The translations under genes were made by a program, and so were the position numbers. Shown here one piece after another: positions 24,883 to 37,600 of a DNA stretch of 64,000 nt. The notes under the pieces are model-generated. The model was not told the origin of the DNA. It made no database searches and saw nothing but the letters and a program-made list of their open reading frames with translations. Every line of letters begins with the position of its first letter. Position 1 is the stretch's first letter. Source of the stretch: Mytilus trossulus (lineage: Eukaryota; Mollusca; Bivalvia; Mytilida; Mytilidae); NCBI RefSeq assembly GCF_036588685.1, contig NC_086375.1, forward strand, positions 45,725,270 through 45,789,269. Reading direction: 5' to 3'.

Positions 24883-25598
24883 AGAGTTAAAGATTTTGTA
24901 TGTACAGATTTTTTTATAATTTTTGTTATCAATTTGCAGCAAAGATTGCTTTTATTATTGATCTTCTTGACTCTACTGTTAAGAGAGGTAATTTGCTTTT
25001 GTTCTTTTTCATTAGATTCACCACTGTAAAAATCAATTGAATCTTACTTTTCTTTGTATTTGTACTTTTACACATTGCTAAACCTCCAACAACTCTGAGG
25101 TCAAACATCTGCGATATAAATAATTATTTTAGGTAAAATCTAGATTCCAAGAAATTCATATTTTATCCTCTGTCTCTAGTAATTTTATTCTTATTTTGAT
25201 GCAAAAATCATGAATATTTGAGAAAATATTAATACTATAAAAGATGTTTTTAATATTTATTTTTTTCATACACCTTTGATACATACATAAATACAATTGT
25301 ATGAAAAATAAAATAACAACCTCACTGCAAAAAATCAAATCAATATAAATGGCAGTTGTATATTGGAAAAATAATAAGAATATTTTTAACTTTATTATGC
25401 AGCACTATCGTTTCACTCCAAATATTGACACACATCTAGATTTCATTGTCATATTGTTAAAATCATCAGGCAAATGAATATGATTTGATTTTTTTCGTCT
25501 CACACTTGTCTTTAATAGAAGCACACCCAAAGGGCAATAGCTTTCTCATAATATATATATAATATATCACATTAAACGGATTGGTTCCATTATATCTG
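24883..25598 (-). other. Likely MIPEP 3' untranslated region and flank
   Basis: No other exon is seen. Sequence just below the MIPEP stop is AT-rich. The poly(A) site cannot be fixed by eye. Confidence 0.4.
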
Positions 25599-25675
25599 TC
25601 ACGTAACATCTGAATCTATTTCCTGTATAACTGAGTCCACTAGTTTATCTATTGTTGGTTTTGCACCTAGCAAAG
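25599..25675 (-). CDS. MIPEP: MIPEP exon 19, stop codon (residues 667-691)
   Basis: It encodes [20 protein letters not shown] then DSDVT and TGA at 25599-25601. The spacing fits the human C-terminal helix (CPSVDDFVSALVSDLDLDF). The 3' untranslated region should run on below 25599. Confidence 0.9.
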
Positions 25676-28600
25676 CTGAAGTAGAAAAATAAGTATAAAC
25701 TAATAATTCTGTATTTACAAGTCTAATTATGAATCTATATAAATTTACAGAAATGAATGATGAAACAATAGACTGTTCATATCTAAACTGAAAAGTTGAT
25801 GGATACCAAGTGATAAATAAGTGCCTATTCTGACCGAAAAAACTTAAATTTGTATACCAGTACTTATTTTTCATACAGTTATCCTTGTTATATTCATGAA
25901 GGAATTTATACAACAAAAATCTTATATAATTTTTTACTCATTTTCTTGATTTTATCTACTTATCTTAAATCTACTGCATCATTTTTTTCCCATTCTGCTC
26001 AGCTAAATTACTTAACATTTTAATTTGTTCTTTCAATCTAACAACATTAAGTTTTCATGATTGAATTTGTTTCTTAGACACTGAACAAGGTATGAAGTAT
26101 CTAAGGATTTTTTCGTTAGAAAAAAGAAAGCTTTAAACAAATAGTTCACACTGATAAGCATCCCTGTGTCTCTCATTCTGCGAAATTCATTGCTAGTGAG
26201 ACAAAATTAAAATCAACACTTGTTTCTGTCATTTCAATCTTTAGTTATTTCTAATATTGGCAATATCTGACTTTCAGAGAAAAGTAGAATATGACCTATG
26301 TGTATTTTTTTATGAAAGGTCCATATGAAGAATACTTTTATCACTGTGAACTATATTTCTCTTTATCCTTTACAATTGAAACATTTATCTTCAAAACTTT
26401 CATTTACTGAACATAAAAAAATGTCCTTAGTTTAGAAATATTGTTCTCATCAATTGAAAAAAGTCTACATGTTATACTGACCTTCAAATAACTCTGATGG
26501 ATGTTTACCTCCTCCATGTGCCAGGACCTCCTGTCTATATTTTTCACCCATCTCTCTGGAAAAATAACAGGTAGAAATTCAGAATAAAAGAGATGATGGG
26601 TAAATAACTAACTTTCCATAGAAATCAACAATTTACAAACTTGTTATTTCAACCAATCTTTGACTTCATAAAATAAGTAAGAAAAGGCTTCTTTTTTTGG
26701 CTATTTAAAATATGTCATCACACATTTGTTTCAAAATCTTCCAAACATTTTTTTTTGTCAATTACTAGTATTTTTCAATAGGAAATAGAAACAAAAACCA
26801 ATCATACATTCAATAAAAAAAAATTGACATTGACTGTAATCTGTATTATGATATCAAAAGAAAAATTACAACGATTAACTATAAAACATTTACCTGTCAA
26901 ATGGGTCATTTTTAAAACACTGGTGCCATATCATAGCTGCTACAGCTCTGGACATGAGGTAGGAATAATATCTAGCACCATATCCTACTAAATGGCCAAA
27001 TCTTAATTGCCATGCCTGTGAAGATAGAAATAATAAATAGTAATCTACAAGTATGAAAATGAGATTGATTGATTGATTGTTGGTTGCTTTACGACGCATT
27101 AGCACAAAAAGGCTAGATGAAAATGAGATAAAAATGAGATAGGAATAATATCTAGCATCATATCCTACTAAATAGCCAAATCTTAACTGCCACTGTAAAA
27201 ATAGAAATTATAAATAGTTTTCATCATACCTTCTGCACTGATAAATTGTACTTTCTAAATAAGACAGGCAAATCAAGACTTTGGGCTTTTTTTCAAAAAG
27301 TTGTTTTAAGGTCACCATTTAATGCCACCACAAGGGATAAATTGTTGCTTATGCGATTTGTCGATATGCCTTTTATGCTTCTTTGTTACATCTTTGATTG
27401 TTTTTATAGTGATAAAATTATTACACAATAATCTTAATATTGAATATAACGCTTCTTCTGATTGGCTGATAGTGTTGTGTCTATCAGCTCATAGACATCA
27501 TTGTGTAATGTGACTGTGACATTATTAACGTTTTACAATGATTTACTCCAGCTTAAGATGGAATTTAGAATTAAAATTTAAGGAATGACTAATATATTTT
27601 GTCCACCACATTTTTATGTTATTTCTTCATAAACAGAAAAATATTACAGTCATTCCTTTAATGTTGACTACTATACCCCTACCTTTCACATTTTTACCTA
27701 TTTTGTCTGTTTGTTTTGTTCACACATCGTTGTCAATATAATGGAATTTGATGTGACTGTCATATAAGTGAGAGGTTTAGCTAGCAATAAACCAGGTTTA
27801 ATCCAGCATTTTTTTACATGAGAAAATGTCTGTACCAAGTCAGGAATATGGCAATTGTTATCCATTTGTTTGATGAGTTTGAGCTTTTTATTTTGTTATT
27901 TGATTAAGGACTTTCAGTTTTGAATTTTCCTCAGAGTTCAGTATTTTTGTGATTTTACTTTTCGAGATTAACTAGTTTCATTTATAAAGTTTTGGTACAA
28001 TATCATTTAAACATTTGTATAATATATAACCCAGTGGCATTATATTGTCACATTAGATATGTTTGGAAAAATCATGTGGATAATGTAGCAAACTGCACAA
28101 AGCTGAATTCATAATGTGAAGGACTACACCCAGCAAAAAAAACTAAATAGTTCCATCAGCACAGTCAATTCTGTTTTACATAATTGCTAAATGTAGTTAT
28201 ACCTTTAGTGCAGACAAATTAGAATAAATCACCATGGGTCTTACTACAAATCATGCTATGATCAGGGAGATGTATTTCTATACTAAGAATCAATATTTGC
28301 AAGATGTTGCTAATTAGTTATATTAATTTTATATACTGGTGATTTGATTAATTTTTATTTGTGTTATATACATCTACTCTGTAACCTTTCTTTTACAAAT
28401 CATTCACACTTTCAAGTTTATAGTATTATGGTATATACTTACAGTACTTTGAACATATGGTATACCATAATATCTATTCTGGACTTCTTGTAAAACATCA
28501 GTGGTAGATTGGCCAACAACAGGTTTACCATGTAAAAACTGATCAACAAGTGAATAAAACACTTGTAACTGAAGGTCCTATAAACAAAATTAAATATTTA

Positions 28601-31600
28601 AAAACATTTTTAATGATAGAATTTAAAACTTCACACTAGTAATTTTCTAAATATAATAACAAATGTTTCCTATATCTTTAAAGATATACTGAAGTAAATA
28701 CAAAAACTTTCTTTTGCATACATCTGATGAACTTTAACATTTATTGAATGAATAATAAACTTACATTAATTGAATGAATTATAAACTTTTAAATAAAATA
28801 TTACAATATAAATTCACAGAAATACAGTTGAAAAATTTGCTAGAGGGGAAAAAAGTCTATTAAAATTTAAATATGGATTCTTTTTTACATTTAGATAACT
28901 TACAACTTCATAAATACACTGTGTTATAAAACATTATGCAAACAAACACCTACTGATGCAGAATACATTTTCTTTGCATGACACAGCTCTGTGATGATAT
29001 GTTCTGGTAAAGGTTCTCCAGTCTTGTAATGTCTTGTAAAGGAAGCAAGTACCTGAAATAAGTGGTGCATGTCTATCAACATTAGTATGTAATTGTATAT
29101 GATATTTTTAGAGGATATGATAAAATGAAGACAGCTTGTACAAGATTTTGCATGTGATGTTGTGCAACAAAGTATACACAGAATCTTAATTAGAAATGAC
29201 CAAAAAAAATCATACTATAAGTGGATTTTTTTTTATTCAAAGTATTGTCTTTACAAAAAAGTCTATGCTAAGCAGGTATTATATTAATATAAAGTACATG
29301 TATTGTCTTTTTCATGCTCAGTTGGTATTATACTTATGCAAATTATCATTAAACAAAAAAAAGTAAGAAATCAGAATGGTTGACTGTTTAACTCAACATT
29401 ATAAAGTTCTTGACAAAAGTTCATATCATTTTGTCATACGTAATATAAGTAATATGTAACAAAACTTACTCCTGGTAGGGGATTGGTACTGAACTGAAGA
29501 GTTTCTAGAATTTTGGGAGAGATGACACCTACCATATAATCTTAATCATTTAAAGAAATCAAAGTAAAATCTATAAAAAGATAGATATGTCCCATAAAAT
29601 GATTCGTCTAACTTTCAGACTTATTATGTTTAATAATAATTACTCTTGGATCCGATATGAAGAACTCCATGAGTATTGATGGCACTTCTGCAAAATCTGT
29701 AGGACATCTTGTACCTATCAATATAAACAATACATTAAATAACTACCTATGCAAGAAAAATTGGATTACACTAAAATTGAGGATGCAAAAAATGTTTCAT
29801 AAGCAGAATAATCTGCCATTTTAAAAATTAACTATTTATGACTAAAATTAAATACATAAGTTAAAATTAATTTTCTTGTCAAAAATGAAAAATGAATCAC
29901 ACAAGTTATGCAATTCCGAATAGTTGTCTGTGTAGCATGAAATAAATATGTCAATCTGAAGTAATTTGGTGTCAAAAGCATGATTTTAAGTAGAATGCAA
30001 ACTTTCTATTCATAAAATAGGTGAACGACTTAAATGTTCTCACACTAATTGTTGTATATTATAGTCTTCTTAAAAGAAGTTTAAGGAACAGCTGATTACA
30101 ATGAACAAAAAAAAAATTCCCTACCAGCAAGGCAGTTTTACACCAAATGACATCCTGACAAAAGCTCAATACTTAACTTATACTTTATGTAGCATATAAA
30201 AAACAACCAACCTGTAACATGTTGGTATCTTGTTCGTCCAAGCATTGAATGCATAGCATGGCCAAATTCATGGAATAAATTATCAACCATCCCAAGTGAC
30301 AACAAAGAGGGCATGTGACTGTGTGGAGGTGGGAAATTCAGTTGTAGAACAACTATTGGATGCTGATAAGATCCGTCATCTTTAAGTCTACTGCCCTGAA
30401 TAGTGTAATGACAATCCTAAATAAAACAAAAATAGAATTTCAACGATTATAAGTGCAGCTGTCATATAACAAATCTTTTATAGCTGACTATGCAGTATGG
30501 GCTTTGCTCATTGTTGTGACCTATAGTTGTCATTTGGTTTGTTGTGGAGATTTATCTTATTGGCAATCATACCACATCTAATTTTTTATCTTAACAATTA
30601 ACAGTGACTTTAAACTTCATGTGTGTTAAATGTTTTGTGCAATTTTGAAAGTAGCAGTACAGTTAAAAGAAAACTCTTGTGCACACATAGCTACAAATAT
30701 ATTATTTTCAGTTTTTTTTTCTAAGCATGTTATTGTCTCCCTTTGTACAATTTATAATTCTGTATCTTTTTCAAAGGTGTATGAAGCAGGATAATCAGTT
30801 TGTCATGATATCTAATCACCAACAAGTTACAACTATGAAATATGATTCAGTATAAATGGTTTTCAATGTACTGCTTTGGCAAGGATCTTTTTAAGCTGTA
30901 ATAATGAATAAAGAAGAGTGATAAAGATTTAACTTTGAAATGTGCATACAAACCTGATGTGACTTTCCTGCTCTTTCAAAGAAATCACAATAAATATATC
31001 CTAAAACACCTTCTGTTTTATGGACAACAGCCTACAAAGAATAATTATTTAGAAAATGCAGTTTCCATATTTAATAAACACAATGTAACTTTTTCCTTTT
31101 TTTATGAGGTTAATTCATTTTTGACAATATTGATATCTGTACTCAATGAGGCATTCTTTATTTCTATCACAATATAAGAGTTTGACATACTATAAGGACA
31201 CATGTCTATCATTAAAGACTAACTTTTACATGTTGACCTTAAGATGTCTTTTGCTGTGTCTCATTGAGCGTAATTTCACAATTTCTTATATTCATATCTA
31301 CATACAATTAACCAGGATATTATGCAACATTGCTTGTGTTTCAAACTACTCCATCCCATAATTCTTTTATTTCATGAACATTTACATATGAATAAGCTAA
31401 ATTTTTTTATAATTTCAACTATTATAATTTTGTGCTGACCTACAACAAAGAAAAGAGATTTTTCCTTTCTGTATTAGAGATAGCTGGATGTACACGTTCA
31501 ATCAAATCATAATAAGGTTCTTTAACAGTCTGTCCTATTTTAGTTTTCTCATATAAAATGACATCCCGAATTCCCAAACAATAATCATAATACAATTGTA

Positions 31601-34600
31601 ACATACCACTTTATGTACATCATATGACCAGATTTCACCAGGCTCTGTCTCGACATATTGTAATGTAACATCATATAGACATCTGAACAGATTGTTTAAT
31701 CCTTCCATACAACATCCAAGTGAAAAGTATGGTAACAGATCTTGATTACGTAGGCTAACACTGTGAAGTAAAAATTAAGTCTAGATTGAACTTTCTTTTG
31801 ATTATCACAGAACTCCTTGGGAATTATTATAAATAAGTCTGCACCAAAAACTTTATCAACTACTAGTCCAAAGAACAATACCCTGACATTTTTCTTATTT
31901 GTCCAAACAAAGTTTTGCAAAAACTTACTAGTCAGAATGAAATTTTACTAGTCTGGGGCATCGGACTAGTGGCTAACCGTGCAGACTGTTAATTCAATAT
32001 ATCTTTGAAAATTGATTGATTAAATATGAAAAAGATGTGATTTGATTGCCAATAGGACAACTCTCCACAAGAGACCAAATTACACCGAAATTAACAACTA
32101 AATTAAGTAATTGTTCTTAAAAATTGTTTATACTTTGGCAATTTTAGCATATGGAAAGTCAAATCAAGAGAGTTCATAATTAACCCTGCCCTGCATATAA
32201 TTTTATTGACTATTTCATACAATTGTTCAGACTAATTTTATTTTAAATAATCACATTAGCCCAACTCCATACAATTAATTCTGGAGTTGGCCTCAATTAC
32301 CTGTGATTTTTTTTTTCTCACATAAATTAATTTTTATATCTGTCATTTAGTGCTTACCATCTGCCTTTAGCTAATGCAGTGTAGTACGGTGGATCCCAAG
32401 GCATAACCTTCTAAAATAAAATAAAAACAATGTCAGACCTAGATACAGCAATCATCTTTTTAATTGGCCTTTTTGAATGTTTTTGATTCGAGCATCACTG
32501 ATGAGTAATTTTAAGCTCTCTGTTGGTTTTTTTTATGAAAATATAATAGAATTTGTTCATGAGTGTTTTCCCAAAGAAATACATACTTTATCATAGTTTA
32601 GCAAAAGTTGAAAGTATTGTTCAGTTCTTTATTATTTTACTCCTAATTAATAACAGACAAAATAAACATACAAAACTTAAATATTATCCAAAATGGCAAA
32701 ATTGTTGTTTTTCTCTTTTAGATGATGTGTTTCCCTCAGTTTTAGTTTGTTACCCAACTTTGTTTTTTTAGATTAATCGAATCATGCCCAAAGAAGAGTG
32801 GTAATCTACTCTTGCCTTTAATTGTATCTATAATGCAGGAACTCTGCAATTTGAATTAAGCTAGAGCTTACTTTCCCAACACCAGCTTCTGATTTCTTTA
32901 TTTTCAAAATGTCTGTGTAGTCCTTATCAGCTCTGAAATAAAATTTACAATTATGATATACATTCACAAAGATGTCTTGAAACAGCAATAGGAAACTTAG
33001 ATCACACTGTTACAGCTGCCAGAATCATATGAATATGCATATGCCTGTATATCTATAAACCATTGTAGAAAATTCCTTGGCTAATATTACAAAAAAAAAA
33101 AATGGAAACTAGGCTAGAAGTTAGACATTTTAAACACACTAGACATTAGGTCTAAAACAATAGACAGAATGTATGTATGGCTCACTTTCTTAAAATAAGA
33201 AATTTCTGTCAGACAATTGGATTTGTAAAGTTAACATATCATAGACCTAACCAAAACTGATATTCATTTGATATCAACTGCATATTTCCATTGTTGAGAG
33301 CTAGGGCAGATTTTACAATAAGAAGGAATTGTTGTTTTTTTGTATCCATCAAAAAAACAATTGCTGAAACTGTGAAACAGACTGTGTAATGGAGTAATGC
33401 ATTATGTTATTGAATAAAATGTGTCTTTCTGAGTAAATAAAAATAAAAATTACTCTGTGTTTGTGTTTTTTGTTAGAATTAGAGGGTTTTTAATTTCAAA
33501 ATATTGGACATGGAATAGACATCATGACCTACTTTACTGACATCCAGCTTATTTGGAGTGGAATTTTGAAGTATTATTTATAAGTGGAGCCTAATAACAT
33601 GGACTTATATTTTAATAAAAAGTCTTCTTTTGTGTTTCAATCATAACTTTAAGGCAGATTTTTATTGGTAAAGGCTAAAAAAGGTAATTAAATAATATTG
33701 TTGCTAACGTCACGTCTTTTCCGTCCATTGTGGTATGTCACGATCGCAATTTTCTTGTTGGTTCTCAGACAGCCCATTGAAGTTTTTTTTATCCCTGGTT
33801 TTATAAATAATTGAAAATAGCAATCATATTAAATTTGGATGACGTAAGGGGGTCAAAGGACTTGAGGAATCAATATCATTGGCTGTTTTATTTTTTGCGA
33901 ACGTTACTGCTCGAGGTTTCCGTCCAAATCAGTGTCACGTGAGCAACATATATTTAGATCTGTAACTCTCCTGTATAGGAGTTACGATATCGCCCTTTGC
34001 AGAAATAGATTCAGAGTCAGTTCCTTCACATGATGGGGAAGCAAAGAAGGTAAGTTGTATGTAATATCGTTACAAGAGGACCTTAAATATATTCCGTCCA
34101 TCAAAAAGACGTTCGCAACAAAACGTAATGTCATGATAGTAGATGTTGCTAATGTTACTATTACGAATTGGTTTCTTGTGGATTCATTTGATATAAAGTA
34201 CACCTGCAAATGACATTCTGTATATTTAGAAATTCTAAACCAGACTGTACAATTTTATTACTCCAGGCATATATTAAACATCACTGTGTGCATACATTTT
34301 AACTTTTAAAGATGTTGTTGCTCATGTGACATGTCCAAATGTCGCTAACGTTACTAATTTATGTCTCCGTCACGTTAGCAACATGAAAGTAGGAGACAGA
34401 ACACAATACTGTAAAATCTGCCCTATATGAACAAACCTATCCATAAAAAGAAACTCTATTTATACAATAATTTTTTTATCGATGTTTTTTTTCATTAAAA
34501 AGAAGAGCCACACAATACTTTTATGTAGTGAAAGAAAAAATATTATATTCATTTATTTATACAAAAAACAAAACTTTGTCAGCAGAATAATATAAATACC

Positions 34601-37600
34601 TTGATTTTACTCTGTTTGACAGTGTCTCTAAAAAGCTCATAACATTTTCTAAATGAAAAAAAAATATATGTCTAATATTGACTTGGATAACTAAAACTCT
34701 AAGCATTCTGAAAGTTTAAAACATATTTAAAACATATAAGGTCATTAACTAACAAGAGGCTGTTAAAATGACAGAAAACCAGGTTTTTATTACGGTTAAA
34801 TTTATTTGTAAGTGTCATTGCTCAAGTAATAAGACAAGAACTCTTGAAGTTGATTTCAAGACATTAAATATAAAAGAATATTTTCCTTTTTTGAGGTTTT
34901 AATTTTGAGGAATAACGCTGCCCAAAAAATAAATTGTGTCTACAATTATGATTCTTAAAGATTTTTTCAGGTTTTCACTTAAAAAAAATACCATGTTTAT
35001 TTGTGTTTGAAAAGCCTTCATTGGTCCTTTTTTGTATATAGTGTAAATATAAAAGTTTACCTGGTGTATCAGCCATTGTGCCTTTCAATGCTCTATGAGC
35101 AAAGGTTGGGAATCCCACTAGTTTGGCAAGATTATATCGACATAAAAGTAAGTTATTCAGTAAATCTTCTTGGTGTTTGTCTGGATGCAGAAATATTTTA
35201 TATGCAGCCTCTCTTACCTGTAAATAATAATTATTTTGAAAACAAAATTATGTGAATATAAACATTAATGCTGAATTTTAAGATTTAAGGAATTGTTTCT
35301 AAAACTTGAAGTAAATTCTGTATAAAGCCAAAGTTTATGTGTTATTTTCTGTTGTTTTTGATTGAACCAGACTTTAATTGAAAATAATTTAATTTTGGAT
35401 GTAACGCATCTTCTGATAGGCTGACATTATTTTGTTATGACCCCATAGACATAATTATTAAAGTCATGTGACCATGATGCAATCAACGTTTTTTCATGTT
35501 TTTCTACGGTTTAAAATGGAATTTAGAATTGAATTATAAGAAACGACTGTAATATTTTTCTGTCTATTTAAAATAACATAAAAAATGTGGTGCACACTGT
35601 TAAACAACCCGCTATGTGAGTTATTCAGTGTGCATCAAATTTTTGATGTTATTTCTCCATAGACAGAAAAATATTACAGTCATTCATTAAATAAAATAAC
35701 GCTGAATGCCATTTATACTTCTGGGTAACAGAATTCATTCAAGTCTGTGAAAATAAAAGATTTAATATTATCAAATAAAATTTTCAATGAAAAAAAGAAG
35801 ATATTAATATGCGATCATTTGTGTGATGGAAAACTTACAGTATCACTGTAATGATCAGTATAGAGTCCTGTTACATGGATATTGTCTCCTTCCATACCAA
35901 AACTGAAATTTTAAAGTGATGTACATAAAAAAAATATGAAAGGAACATTATATCAAATTTTAACATCAAAATGTTCTGGTAGCAGGTAGCATTCTTTTTC
36001 TTTCTTAAACAGGACGATTAGGAAAGAAACCAATGACAAACCCTAAATAAAAAGTGGAAAATGATGTGCAAGAAGAATTCTCAAATATTATTATAAGAAC
36101 TGTATATTTATTTTGCACAATTGGACCATGTACTGTTTGTTTTTGAATATTTATTTGTTTGTCTTTGTTTTGATTATACATTTTTTCAGAGATTTCATGT
36201 AATTGAGATAATGTGGTCTGTTTAACTGTCTGATATTTTTGGTATCCTGTCATCCTGCAATTTTGTCCCTTGAACAGAATTAAGGTAACAGCTCCTTTTT
36301 TCTTTTTCATACTAACCAATCTCTTATATTTTCAGGTAAGTTCTGTTTGTATATAGCTCTTGCACTCTGTGTCCCTTTCATAAAGTGAGTGCCCAATAAC
36401 ATTATATTCTCATTCAGTTGCACAAATTTCTTTCTCTGGAAATAAAACCTGTACCCATTATTATTCATTTTTTGTTATTTGAAATGTATTAGTTTAAATC
36501 TATGCATGAATTGTGATGTTCAGTAGTTTTCATTTGTTGATGTGGTTCATAGGTGTTTCCCATTTTCATATAGATTAGACCCTTGGTATTCTTGTTTGAA
36601 TGGTCTTAAACTAGTCATTTTGGGTGCCCTTTGAAGCTTGCTTTTCAGTTCGAGCCAAGACTTTGTGCTGAAGACTGTACTTTGACCTTTAATGGTATAC
36701 TTTTATAAACTGTAACTTGAATGGAGAGTTGTCTCATTGGCAATCATACTTCTTATATCTAGGATGAAATTTTCTTTAACTTTTTGTAAAGTTAAGAAAA
36801 GCATTAAAAGTCGAAGTAAAAAGACAAATTAAAACAATAAACTTATTATAGCAATATAGTATATAGTATATATTTACTTTATCTTCTGTCAAATGTATGC
36901 CACTTTGTTCAAAGTCAAACAGAAATAATTCACCGACTCTTTGATCCATCTCATCTGTTGGTATGATATCACCATGCTCGATCACTCGACACAAAGCTCT
37001 ATATATTTCTGTATTTGTATTCAAACTAATGAAAAAAATACTTTTTGTTACAATAGATTTTGATAAAAAAAAATCTGTCTTTTGTAAAACTATTTGACAC
37101 TTACATTTCCATTTTGAAATTGTATCTAAGGATCTATGAAGAACTTATAGTTTCTTCGTTTTATTTTTATCATACACAATGCTAAAAATCATAAAACTTC
37201 CAAAGCCAAATTTTTGTGCATGTATTTCAAAACCAATATCAGTATCAATGCCAGATTTTATTGAAAACTCTACCGTTGTATGGTAAATTCAACACAACAA
37301 TCTTTCAATAATATTTTACATTTTAATAATGAATGAATAGTTTTAAATAATACTATTCAAATACAGAGTAAGGTTCCATGCAGTAAGTGGAGATAACTCA
37401 CAGTGACATTAAATCAAATCTTTGAAGTAAGTGGAGACAACTCACAGTGACATCAAGTCAAAACTTTGTAGTAAGAGGAGATAACTCACAGTGACATTTA
37501 GTCAAAACTTTGAAATAAGTGGAGATAACTTGCTGTGACATTTAGTCAAAACTTTGAAGTAATTGGAGATGACACTCAGTGACATAAAGTCAAAACTTTG

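Noticed and set aside
29470..29528. The 59-nt segment as a constitutive MIPEP exon
   Set aside because: Exon 14 joins exon 15 in phase 0 and matches the human protein without it. Including it causes a stop.
36005..36319. A 104-codon minus-strand frame in the MIPEP region
   Set aside because: It overlaps only the last bases of exon 5 and runs into intron. The MIPEP frame there is different and well supported.
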